In this document: piece by piece, positions 36,901-47,989 of the stretch
Layout of the letters: every line of letters starts with the position of its first letter
How positions within the stretch are numbered: position 1 is the first letter of the stretch
Source of the DNA: Nissolia schottii
Taxonomy: Eukaryota; Streptophyta; Magnoliopsida; Fabales; Fabaceae
DNA length: 64,000 nucleotides
Direction of reading: 5' to 3'
Assembly: GCA_003254905.1 (NCBI GenBank)
Contig: QANU01107126.1
Coordinates: forward strand, 532,585 to 596,584
Position numbers and translations under genes: made by a program
Notes under the pieces: generated by a model
Databases searched by the model: none
What the model was told of the DNA's origin: nothing
The model's input: the letters and a program-made list of their open reading frames with translations, nothing else

Positions 36901-39900
36901 TCAAATGCAAATGAGAGAAATGTCTTGTCAACTATTATGCCATCAAATAATGAGTTCACATTTCGCATCAATTCTAAATGAAGATGAGTAAACTTTATCA
37001 ACATGGAGCATATGTGTTGATTAGCAGACTCATCCTTGATATGTAGAGATTCAGGATTTCAGTGCATGCGTGCAATAAGGGAAACCACAAATTTGTGGAT
37101 CTAAATCATATAATGCAACAAGCCACAACATTAATTTCAAAGAAAAGTTGCCTACTTGAGCTTAAGATGCCTAATGGGACATGATGTCCTCCTTACTTTT
37201 TCACTCCTCTTTTATGCTATGCATTCTTTGTTTTGGTAAGCAATTACTTAACTGAGAAACTTTATCAGGGAAACAAAAAAAATGTAGCAATGCATCATAT
37301 GCCCTCCTGTAATATGAATTGACAAACCTGTACAGGTATAGAGGGTGTAGCTAAATCAACACGTTTTCCAGCATCATCAAATAAAGCCCGCACCTGAAAG
37401 AAGCAAATGAAAATGTTAAACAATGCAGAGGGAACTAAGCAAAGGCAATTGCCCAAAATTTCATGACCAAAAGTTAAGGTCATAATAACATTGAATTTTA
37501 ACTTTAAAAATCTACCAACCTTTCCAAAAGCTTCTCCACAAACTACTATATCTCCCCTTTTAAGGGTGCCATTTTGCACAATAAAGGTAGCAAATGGTCC
37601 TTTAGCTTTATCTAGACCCGCCTCAATGATTGTTCCCTTTGCACTTCTATCAGGATTAGCTTTCAGCTCTTGCAACTAAACCAACAACACTTGTGTCAGA
37701 ATGAATATCAGGCAGCTTAAAAAAAGCCTAAAAAAGTGTAAGTTTTAACCAAACATTGCCAATTAGTCAATAGACTTCTCAGTCCCACAAAAGCACCCAA
37801 AATTAATGCAACATGGAGCAGACATCAGAATCAGAGGGCACCTAATCATAACACTTATTTAATGTTGTTTTATACATATTGCATCAAATTGGATTGTATA
37901 ATGTATATCTATCAAAGATACTATCAAAGATAAGGGAAAGTGAGCATGTCAAACTCCATCTATATGTGTGCAGACATGAAGAGAGGTTCTGGTATGTGTA
38001 AGATTACTCTGGTACTGATTCACTTGTAGCTATTGATCACAAAGTACATGCCAAAGCAAGATTGTCTATCAATATATTATAACATAAGAACATTAAAATT
38101 AATAAGTTCATCAGATAGCGAGATAGAATAGTTGGAGACTTAAACTAGTCAAGACACCAACAATAAACAAATTACCTCAGCAACAAGCATGACAGTTTCC
38201 AAAAGATCATCTACATTCTCCCCTTTAAGAGCACTTATCTGTTGAAGAAAAGAGAAAGAAAGCAAAATATAACTTCCATAAAGTTAAACAAGCACAAAGA
38301 AAATACGAGAATGATTCCAATAAATAAGAAATACAAACCTGAACCATCGGGGTGTCACCACCCCAGTCTTCTGGCATTAAACCATTTGAAGAAAGCTCTT
38401 CCATGACTCGGCCAGGATTTGCTCCATCTTTATCTATCTGTTTTAAATAAATACATAATAATGTGTCAACAATCCTCAAGCCATCGCCAAGTAAAGCACA
38501 AGAATTACAAAGTGATCTTCTCTTTATCTTTTAAGATCCAATGAAGATACATCATATTGACATGCCTTGTTTATAGCAATGATTATGGGTACTCCTGCTG
38601 CTTTGGCATGAGCTATAGCTTCCTTTGTTTGAGGACGAATGCCATCATCAGCAGCCACAACAATGATAGCAATGTCTGTTACGCTTGCTCCACGAGCTCT
38701 CATTGCCCCAAATGCCTACAGGAGCATATGTAATAAATACCATCTAAACGAAAGAAAAGTGCAAACCGAGTTATACTTAACAATTTAACTAAAAACTACA
38801 CACTAGCATAAGTCAACAAGTCACCTTTTGGTGTGAAAGACCCGACCATGATCCAGAAGAAGGGCATAGTTTTGCATATGTATAGGAAAAAAGTTGGAAA
38901 TGTGATAATTAAAAACTGAGTATACCTCATGCCCAGGAGTATCGAGGAAAACACAGGGCAATAGTTTGCCATCAACTGGTACTTGTACTCTATAAGCCCC
39001 AATTCCCTGGGTGATCCCGCCAGCTTCAGAAGCAGCTACCTGTAAACAATTGGTGCATGCATCAGGCATACGTTGAATGTGTTTGTAATATGCACTTAGG
39101 TATGTGAAGCTACAGCAATAACATAATTCCACCATATTCAGATGCTATGATAAATCACAAGAACATGGACACAATACCAGCATGGTACAGCATAGCATGT
39201 CGTAGACACACACAACATCCATTACTAATTATTGGTAACAAGACAAACAACCATCTCTTATTCTCGTAGTATATGTTAAAACTTTGTTACGCACCCCCCT
39301 AGTGCAGATCAAGATAAAACAGGAAAGGAAATCCTTCCTTTCGCGTTAGTTTATTCTAGAAGATTTAGTAGAATAAGAAAGGAATAAAATCTGTAACAGA
39401 TTTGGGGGCTGATTTGCTATTCAAATCAGAGAAGCAATAATTTAGGAACTAAATTAGGAAAGAAATAAATTACCCGATTCCTCATGAGCTATAAGAGGAA
39501 CCGCAGGGGGCCAGGGATAATTATCCAGAAATTAGAACAAGGCTTAGGAGGTCAAAGGGAACCTTTAATCCCAGAATTATTTTCTCATCAGCACTCTATT
39601 GTATTCATCTAACCAGGAAATTCCCCTCTGGAATTACTGGTATTATTAATAAAATACAGCAGCAATTCAGTTATCAATTTCATAAGATACCAGTTGTTAC
39701 AAACTTGCAATCTACTAACTCTTTTATTTTTTGCTTTTACATTTCAGTATCTATTTTCATGAAGGCCCCCAAATGCTTGGATTTTGAAAGTTATGCTAAT
39801 CCTTATCCCTTACACTGAAATCCATGGATTGCATATAACATAGGGAACAGCTGTGTTATAGGTGAGACGGATCATCAAGGAAACACAATCATGTTAGACA

Positions 39901-41689
39901 TCAAAGGTAACATACTTAACTATTTTAATAACCAAATCATACCACATAAAAGTTGTCTAAAACATGTTAATAATAAATTATACAAGTAAATATCCACATA
40001 GCCTGTCTATGCACGTGCATGAAAGAAACTGAAAAAAATCATAAAGAATGTAATATTAAAATTTCACTGTACCTTGCTCTTCCGTATATAATCCAAAAGA
40101 GTTGTCTGCCATTTGATAACACCAACAAGTATTAGAAAATGGAGGAATTCAGGCTGAAAAATCAGAAATAAGGGAAGAATCAGCTACAGATTGATGTCAC
40201 CTACCTTGCCATGATCTACATGGCCCATAATAGTAATGACAGGAGGCCTATCTTTGAGCTTGTCAAGGTCATCTTCATCAAGAATTTCCCTTTTCTTCGC
40301 CAATGATTCGACTTTGACAGAATCAGCATCCATAACTTCCACATCGTACTCTTTACAAACCATCTTCACCATATCTTTGTCTAGAGTTTGCACCCCATCT
40401 GGTTTAATCCCCTTGGCGTACAGAGCACCCAGGATTTCACCTTCACTGATCGCCAAGTTATAGGCTAACTCCTCCACCAGCATACCTTTGTCACTGACCT
40501 CTAGAATTTCTACTTTGACAGGCGCTGCATCCTTGGCAGCCTGTAGCCTTGCTGCCTTTCGACTAGCTTTACTCCATTTTCTTCCTTTTCTTGCTGTTGC
40601 AGCACCAGGAATAGAAACATTGAGTTCCGATGTGTCCTCGTCAGGAATCACATCATCGTCAACCATACGTCTCCTTGGTCCTCCCCCAGCTGGAGCACCT
40701 CTCTTCCGGTAATCATCTTTGAACTTTCCCGGTGGAGGGGCCTTTCCTGGTTTCGGAGGGGCTAGGACTGCTTGAGCAATTAGAGGATCAACAACTGGTT
40801 TCTTGCCAGCAAACTTGTCAATCAAGATGGGCTTCCTCTCTTTAGATTTAACAGATGGGTCAGCCGCCCCCTTATCCTTCAAGACAACCGGTTTTTTTAC
40901 GGGTGGGGGAGCTACAGAAGGTTTAGCTTGTAAAGTTGGTTGAGGTCTTGAAGGTGGCTGGGGAGCACGAGGTACGGGTGTTACCTTCTCCACTCCCCCA
41001 ATTTGAGATTTCTCCCCCACACTCTTGTTATTAGGCTTAGGTGCTTCCTTAACAACCTTCTGCACACTTGCAATTGTGTCCCCTTTACGCCACACACTCT
41101 TCAAAGTTTTAGCCTTCTGGTTGTTCTTCGCCGAGTTTACCGGTTTATCAACCTTAGGACTAGCATTCGCGTTGGATGCCGGCTTATTTACCGAGCCGTT
41201 ATTTCTTTTCTCATCCAACCTAGGAGGACTTTCCAGCTTTTCGGCCTTCTCCAAAACCTCTCCAAGCGATTCGATCACCTTATTCCTCTCTACTACATCA
41301 TCAGGCAAACCGGTATTCCTCGAGGCACCCAAAACGGCGTTACCCTTACTCTCCGGGGACTTCAAAACAGGCTTAGGAGGAGGCTTAAGTACAAAACCGG
41401 CACCACCATCTCCACCACCATTACTAGTACTACTGTTAGAATCAAGGGACACCGAATTTCCTTGGTCAGCAACAATATCAGTCGTGGTAACCGAGTATCT
41501 ACACACAGACAATGAAACACAATGCCATCTCTTCTTGACCCTACTGCAATTCCCTCTGGAAAGAGAGACCCTCCTGACAACGGAATGGTGGGACCTACCA
41601 GAGGAACTGACACCCATTAGGCTCCCCAAACTCAATGGGGTAGCCACAGAACCCATTGCTCCTTGCACGTTCCCAACTAGTATAAGCAT
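33959..41689 (-). CDS. FUG1: Plastid translation initiation factor IF-2 (FUG1 type)
   Basis: Twelve exons: 41689-40205, 40105-40073, 39039-38926, 38715-38566, 38437-38339, 38238-38176, 37675-37520, 37393-37328, 36402-36166, 35448-35173, 34795-34607, 34111-33959; phase closes at 1006 aa. The serine/arginine-rich N terminus fits a plastid transit peptide. A Pro/Lys-rich linker and the IF-2 N-domain precede the GTPase: G1 GHVDHGKT (489-496, split over intron 1), GGITQGIG, G3 DTPGHE (539-544), G4 NKID (593-596), G5 SAL (629-631). Domains II, III and the C-terminal initiator-tRNA-binding domain follow. IF-2 places fMet-tRNA on plastid ribosomes; Arabidopsis FUG1 is essential and affects leaf variegation. 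The start at 41689 matches the family N terminus, but no in-frame stop separates it from the gap 28 bp upstream. Intron 4 has a GC donor and intron 2 carries a solo LTR. Confidence 0.95.
39285..39701. mobile_element. Solo LTR with 5-bp target-site duplication in FUG1 intron 2
   Basis: A 417-bp segment begins TGTTACGCACC and ends CAGTTGTTACA. It is flanked by the direct repeat AACTT at 39280-39284 and 39702-39706. TG...CA termini plus a 5-bp duplication are the signature of an LTR. No internal retrotransposon sequence or second LTR is present, so it is a solo LTR left by LTR-LTR recombination. It accounts for about 40% of the 1033-bp intron between FUG1 exons 2 and 3. Copia or gypsy origin cannot be decided from the LTR alone. 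Confidence 0.85.
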
Positions 41690-41717
41690 ATTTTTGAGCC
41701 AAACACCCCGCAAGACC

Positions 41718-42112
41718 NNNNNNNNNNNNNNNNNNNNNNNNNNNNNNNNNNNNNNNNNNNNNNNNNNNNNNNNNNNNNNNNNNNNNNNNNNNNNNNNNNN
41801 NNNNNNNNNNNNNNNNNNNNNNNNNNNNNNNNNNNNNNNNNNNNNNNNNNNNNNNNNNNNNNNNNNNNNNNNNNNNNNNNNNNNNNNNNNNNNNNNNNNN
41901 NNNNNNNNNNNNNNNNNNNNNNNNNNNNNNNNNNNNNNNNNNNNNNNNNNNNNNNNNNNNNNNNNNNNNNNNNNNNNNNNNNNNNNNNNNNNNNNNNNNN
42001 NNNNNNNNNNNNNNNNNNNNNNNNNNNNNNNNNNNNNNNNNNNNNNNNNNNNNNNNNNNNNNNNNNNNNNNNNNNNNNNNNNNNNNNNNNNNNNNNNNNN
42101 NNNNNNNNNNNN
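41718..42112. other. Assembly gap (395 N) over the FUG1 5' flank
   Basis: A run of N. It hides the region immediately upstream of the FUG1 start codon (28 bp away), hence the 5'UTR and probably the core promoter. Frames drawn through it are meaningless. Confidence 0.99.
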
Positions 42113-42780
42113 TTTTTTTGTTTTGGATGCACGTGGTCTCTTTCCGGAAATTCTTGCTTCTCTAACACCTTGAAAATAGTTTGTGTGTGATGTGCGAGGA
42201 AAAAAATTAGAAATAAATGTGATAAAATTTCCATAAATAACTAGCTATTTTGAAATCACTTCCATTATTTTATGGTATAGATTAATTCTTTGTTTATAAT
42301 ATATTTTTAAATATTATAAATTAAGATTGATGAATAATAATGTTTATGAAACATGTATTAAATGTGTTTCATTAATTTACACAAAATTTTCTTCTTCTTT
42401 TTTTCTTTCTTAGTATACACACAACTAAGCATTGGAAGGGTAAGCTTGGAGAAAGACATCTGTTACTAATAAAATTCTTTAAAATACAAATAAAAATAAA
42501 ATAAAATGCATCTCATCATATTTATCGTAGTTATAGCTAGATGTTCTAGAATTAAACCTGGGTTTTCACCCTTGTAAAAGTACCCATGTATTATTAGTAG
42601 TTGATCGCACAATCTAATAGTTGATTCTACATTTAAGCTAAGTACTAGGACTCGGGTGCAACTCAGAGGGAATAAAACGCTCTTGGCTAATATCTTCATA
42701 GAAAAAGTGGTATCCATTTATTATTATCCTTACATCACTTAATGTGTGGTTGTGTAAATTGGTTTTCATTACGCAGGGAA
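42113..42780. other. Intergenic DNA upstream of FUG1
   Basis: A+T-rich; no gene recognised. It presumably contains distal FUG1 promoter sequence on the minus strand. Confidence 0.4.
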
Positions 42781-42859
42781 GGTGCTACAGTGATTTCCAT
42801 TCAACATGAACCAAATAAATAAATCTTGTTATGAAATTAATGAGAAGAATGATAGAGAA

Positions 42860-43970
42860 AAGTAATAGAAGAGATAGGGAGAAAGAATAGAGGGAGAGAT
42901 TGTATTCTTATTCTTAGATGTCTATTATACAATGAACACCAAAATAATTATTTATAGGCTAAAGTTGATGTACACAATATTACATGAAATCTCTATCGTA
43001 TCAAGATATATTTATCTAATTAGATATCAACTAAATTATTATATAGACATCCACATTAATAATATTTTATAACACTCTCCGTTGGATATCCATTTGGGAT
43101 ATGTCTAGTTAAAGTCTTACTAAGAAAAACTCATTGGAAAAAAATCTTAGTGAAGAAAAAAGAATACAACATCCTCATAGTGTGAGCTGTCTCATTAAAA
43201 ATCTTATCAAGGAAAAACTCAGTTGGATAAAAACCTTGATGAAGGAAAAAAAAAAGTACAACATTTCTCCCTCTTCCCCCTCTGAAGATAATTATGGACA
43301 TTCATCTAATAAGATGATGCAAAAATTGTCACTATAATATATTCATACACGTAATACTATAGTTTTTGTAACAATGGTCACACAACCTCCATCCCTTTCG
43401 GCTTCTGGTCATCAAATAAGGAGGAGTGACACGACCCAATAGACATCTAAAACCAGCGATCACAGTGACACAAATAACAACTTGCAACATTCTTCATGAT
43501 ACTCACATGTTGATTGGCTACCCTTATCAGAAAATATTCACGACTCGCTTCATGTATTACAATAATTCTTACATGATTTGAAGTAGCAGCTAAAGTTTGT
43601 TTTGTTGATCTCTATGATAAAGTCGTGCTTTCACATGTAAATAAATATCCTCTAAGCTCTACTAAAATATAAAAAGAGAAAAAGAATCATGCAGCTACAT
43701 AGCCAATAAATTGTGATTTTGATTCATATCAATAAAGTAAATCTATGAAAATATCACAATAAAAGCTATATCCAGTGGTGAATTATTAAACAAGAACTAA
43801 ATCTCACTAACTGGCTTACACTAAAAGCTATATCCAGTGGTGAATTATTAGCGAGATATACTAGTGCTCCAATAGCATTAAGATGTGGTACTTTAAGAAC
43901 AATAAATTTATTGTCATTTTCATAAGGTCTTAATGGATCTTTATCAACTAATCTCACAATCATTGTGGTA
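42860..43970 (-). pseudogene. Ty1/copia remnant: reverse transcriptase fragment plus LTR
   Basis: Read on the minus strand, 43963-43830 encodes a piece of copia reverse transcriptase including DPLRPYEND, VPHLNAIGALVYLANN and DIAFSVSQLVRFS. Downstream frames are broken. From about 43430 to 42860 the sequence has the layout of one common plant copia LTR class: ATAACACTCTCCGTTGGATATCCAT, then a repeated ATTAAAAATCTT..AGGAAAAACTC..GGATAAAAACCTTG..AAGG phrase (43080-43265). Most of gag, integrase and RNase H is missing or unrecognisable. It is an old, heavily deleted copy; a partial internal duplication of the ATCCAGTGGTGAATTATTA segment at 43770 and 43835 adds to the decay. Confidence 0.75.
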
Positions 43971-43984
43971 CTTAATAGATGTTC

Positions 43985-44390
43985 TCAATCTATATAAACT
44001 CATTTTAGAGTTTTTTCAATATAAGTTGATTGCTAGAAAAATATTTATTTGTCAAATGCTCTATGTATGGGGAGAGCCCCATCATCCCGCTCTGCACGTA
44101 CCGAGGACCACACCTCCTCCTCTTTATGCTCACACTATAAATAATAGACCTATGACATGGCAAATGTAAGTTTTGTTCATTGCATCCCTAAGTATAAGAC
44201 AGTGGGCTTTATCTTAAATGGACCAGGTGTTTACCTAGTCTAAGTTGGTCTTAGTATTTCGTCTGTTGATTTTTGATTCAACGATCTTAATTGTAGATTT
44301 TAAATTTCTATTTTTGACCCAAAAAGTTTTTAAAATATAATTTTAATATTACTAATTTAACCCTTCATTAATTTACTCATTTCTCTTCCT
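43985..44390. other. Intergenic stretch without a recognisable gene
   Basis: A+T-rich; no domain, RNA gene or element ends recognised. Confidence 0.4.
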
Positions 44391-44394
44391 CTCA

Positions 44395-44825
44395 CGTTTT
44401 CTTTCTCTCTTGGCCTTAAGGGCCACTGCCGCCATGGCAGATCGCTGGTAGCGGCGGCGTCCCTCTCTCCCCCTCTTTGTGTGGTATTCTCTCTCCCCCA
44501 ACTCACACACTCTCTCTATTTATTTCTCTGTCTCTCGGCTCTATCTCGCGCTCTCTCCCTCTCCGCCATTCTTCTTTTTCTTCTCAAATCTGCTACTTGA
44601 AGGTGTCGCCGCCATGGCCGGTCGGTGGCAGCAGCGTCCCTCTCTCTCACTCTCTGTGTGGTATTCTCTCTCCCCCAACTCACTCTTTCTCTATTTCTTT
44701 ATTTGTCTCTTGGCTCCGTTTCGTTCTCTCTCTCCGTCATTCTTTTTTTCTTCTCAAATCTGCAACTTGACAGTATCGCCACCATGGCCAGTCGCAGGCA
44801 ATAGCACCGATGCTCTTTCTAATTC
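44395..44825 (+). repeat. Three-unit 170-180-bp tandem repeat containing GCCATGGC
   Basis: Units are registered by CGCCGCCATGGC-like motifs with ATG at 44434, 44614 and 44784, giving spacings of 180 and 170 bp. Between them is a CT-rich stretch with GTGTGGTATTCTCTCTCCCCCAACTC in each full unit. Open frames run through it, but they are serine/leucine/proline low-complexity sequences in two overlapping frames and look like by-products of the CT-rich repeat. The units are well conserved, so the amplification is relatively young. Confidence 0.75.
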
Positions 44826-45019
44826 CTAGATCTGTTTTTTCTCTCTCCATCGTTCTTCTTTTTCCTCTCTCTGTGGTTACTCTCTCTGCTCTCGGTGGCG
44901 TGTGTTGGTTTGGTTTTGCAACTTAGTCCTTTAAGTTTTTTAAGTTTTCATTTTTTACCCCAGACCAAGTTAGTCCTAATAAGTATCAGGACCATGCTAG
45001 AATCAACCTAAGACTGTGT

Positions 45020-45945
45020 TTCCTGTAATTCCCCCTCTTGGATACATTTTGAAACACAAAAGCTCGGATCGGGACAAATACATAATTATGGGTTTGAAAG
45101 AGGGATATTCCGTATATATGGGGGAAGGGAAAAATTTACCAAAGTATGGGGGCTTTTTCTGAAATCGGCAAAACTTGGTCCGATTTTAGAAATAATATAA
45201 ATAAAAATTAAAAAAACGAAAAAGAGGGATGAAATCGAACAGGTCTGCGGCAATTTCAGGAAGGACAGGGACATGGATTAGACGCGGCAATGGCACATGG
45301 GAATCTGCAGAGGAGCAGCGGTGGCAGGGCCTGAAATCGGAAAAGACTGCGGCGATTTCAGCCCCCTACCACATCGAGTCCCATCAGCTCTTTCCCGAGG
45401 AGGCTGAGCAGGCGCAGAAGACCGAGGAGCACGCAGGGGGAGCACGCGGAGAGTGAGGAAGAGAAAGAGGAAAAAGAGAAAGAGAGGAGGAGGAGGAAGA
45501 GAAAGAGGGGGGAGAAGTTTTTCTATAAATTCTCTCCAACTCCATGCACTTCACACACACACCAGCCAACCTCACTTCACTATCTATTTCCATTTCTTCT
45601 TTCTGTTGCAATTTTATTTTCCTTATCTTCAATTTAATTTCAATTAGGTAAGTTCTAAATTTATAAAATGTTATTTTATTTTCTGAATTTATTATCTTTC
45701 TTTGTATTGCGAGATAATTTCTTTTCTAGCTATTAAGCTGTTAAGTTTTTTTTTGCAGTCTAAATTTATTTTTAAGTTAAGTTTAAAAATACATCGGTAG
45801 TTTAGACAAGTTATAATAAAAAAAATGATTTGTCTGTATTTAGGTGAGGAAAATAATATCACAATGGTGAGAGCTCGTAGAGAAGATGATACCGTAAATT
45901 CAGTGCTGCACATCTCAGAACAAATACTTCAAAATGAACAGGTAT
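45020..45945 (+). mobile_element. Possible LTR/leader remnant with TATA box and short gag-like frame
   Basis: A less A+T-rich stretch (45229-45455) is followed by a purine-rich run, a TATA box (TATAAAT, 45524-45530), a leader with a good donor (AATTAG|GTAAGT at 45649), and an ATG at 45864 opening MVRARREDD... for about 26 codons up to a further donor-like site at 45942. The arrangement recalls the LTR-leader-gag start of a retrotransposon, or a small gene truncated by the microsatellites that follow. No conserved domain is visible, so I do not assign a function. Confidence 0.3.
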
Positions 45946-46198
45946 TATTTTTAGTATTACTATTATTATTAGTAGTAAGAAGAGTAAAAAAAAAATTATT
46001 GTTTATTATTATTAGTAAAAAAAAATACATATATGTATATGTATATATTATTATTATTATTATTATTAAAATCATTTTATATATATATATACACACACAC
46101 ACACTATGTAACATAGATAGATATACACACACACGGGTATGTATGTAACACACACACACACTATACTATACTATACTATACTATACTATACTATACTA

Positions 46199-46268
<70 letters not shown>

Positions 46269-46900
46269 TATACACATATACAGGTATGTAACACCCACAC
46301 ACACACATAATTATTATTATAATAATATTATTATTATTTTTAGCATTGTTATTATTAATATTATAAATAATAAGAAGAATAAAATATGATTATTGAGAAG
46401 ATTAAAATATCATTATTATTATGATTATTATTATTATTATTATTATAATTATTAGAATTATTTTGAAAAAATATTATTATTATTATAATTATTATATTTA
46501 TTATTATTATTATTATTACGAATAAAATAGTGATCTGATTATTCTTATGATATTATAATTATTAGTGTTATTATTATGATGATGAATGATTTATAATAAT
46601 AAATGTATAAATATAATTAGTAAACTTTAAAATAATTATGTAATATATATAATTTATTTTTTATATAATATATATACATATATTATATGTGAAACTACAT
46701 ATTGTCAAATATATATAATATATTTTAACAATAATAATAAAAACCGCAATAATAATAATACAATAATAATAAATGACAAAAAATGATATAATAAAAATGA
46801 TAATAAAAAAATTTAAAATAATTATTATGGTATCATTATTAGTATTAGTGGAAGTAGTATTAGTAGTATCAGTAAAAGTACTAGTGGTAGTATTAGTAGC
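45946..46900. repeat. TTA/TA/CA/CTATA microsatellite complex
   Basis: Several adjoining simple repeats: (TTA)n at 46050-46065 and 46201-46260, (CTATA)8 at 46161-46200, and TA, CA and degenerate ATT/AAT tracts to 46900. It is noncoding. The part from 46200 onward recurs after the gap from 52682. Such A+T-rich microsatellites break assemblies, as the nearby gap shows. Confidence 0.9.
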
Positions 46901-46904
46901 AAAC

Positions 46905-47565
46905 CCTAAACTGTGACCCTAATTATAACCTAACCTCTATACCCTAACCCTAATCATACCCCTACACCCTAATTATAAACTTAGCCCTAAATTATAAACA
47001 TAACCATAACCATAAACACTAATCCCTAAACCCTTAAATATAAAGCCTAAACCATAAACTATAACAATCACCCTAACCCCTAATTATAAACTTAACCATA
47101 ATCAAAACCATAAACCCTAAATCCATAACCCTTAAGTTATAAACCGTAAACCCAAACCTTAAACAATCACCCTAAACCCTAGGTCATAAGCCCTAAACCA
47201 TAAACCATAAACCATAAACCTTAACCCTAAATTATAAACCCTAACCATAAGTCCTAAACCCTATCCCCTAAACCATAAACCATCAACCCTAAACCCTAAA
47301 TCCTAAGTCACAACACCTAACCCTAAACCCAAAACCCCATACCATAAACCCTAAACCCTAACCCTAACCCTAAAACCCTAAGCCATAGGTCATAAGCCCT
47401 AAATCCTAAACCCTAACCCTAAGCACTAAACCATAAACCCTAACCCATAAACCATAAACCCTAACTCTAAACCCTAAACCCTAAACCCTAGGTCACAAGA
47501 CATAACCCTAAAACCTAAACCCTAAGCCCTAAATCCCAAACCCTAAACCCTAGGTCATAAGACCT
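46905..47565 (+). repeat. Degenerate interstitial telomere-like repeat (CCCTAAA type)
   Basis: About 660 bp dominated by CCCTAAA, the Arabidopsis-type telomere unit read on the C-rich strand. It is interspersed with variants such as CCATAAA, CCCTAAC and ATTATAAA. Perfect adjacent units occur around 47340-47380 and 47470-47490. The degree of degeneration argues for an old interstitial block, not a chromosome end. A second copy lies at about 53385-54035. Confidence 0.9.
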
Positions 47566-47989
47566 TATAGTTCTTTAAACTAATCGACTACTAATCTGTC
47601 CCATTGTGTGTCAAGTACTGTCTGTATAAAGCCATAAAAAAATAAAAAGAAAAAAAAGAAGGGCGAATTTTTTGTCATAATATTTACAGTAAATATCTAA
47701 TTTCATCCTAGTACTTTTGTTTTACAAAAATGCTCTGTGTACACCTTAAATTCATACACTTGTACATACACCACCAAATTATACACAATTAATGACAATT
47801 ATACGAGTTACAGTAGACTTTCCTCATATACTCTCCACGCAATTTTTTCAACCATATCACAAACGAAAACACATTCCGACGTGATTTTCTTAATTAAATC
47901 ACACACAACCTTTCAAACAATTTATTTTGAGCTACAGAACCCGCATACAGAAGCATTTTTGAAATAAATCAGTTTCGTGTTGCTCGTGG

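Noticed and set aside
41690..41713. Earlier FUG1 start near the gap edge
   Set aside because: The first codon of that frame is TTG, not ATG. The ATG at 41689 matches the family N terminus. An exon inside the gap cannot be excluded.
41025..42234. Large frames running through the N gap on both strands
   Set aside because: They are antisense to FUG1 exon 1 or consist mainly of X from the gap. No real protein is supported.
46905..47565. CRISPR-like or chromosome-end interpretation of the CCCTAAA block
   Set aside because: The units are contiguous and degenerate, without spacers, and genes continue on both sides, so it is neither a CRISPR array nor a terminal telomere.
47737..47967. 76-codon frame repeated at 54210-54440
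   Set aside because: Thr/Tyr/Asn/Ser low-complexity translation of A+T-rich repeat DNA; duplicated along with the whole block.
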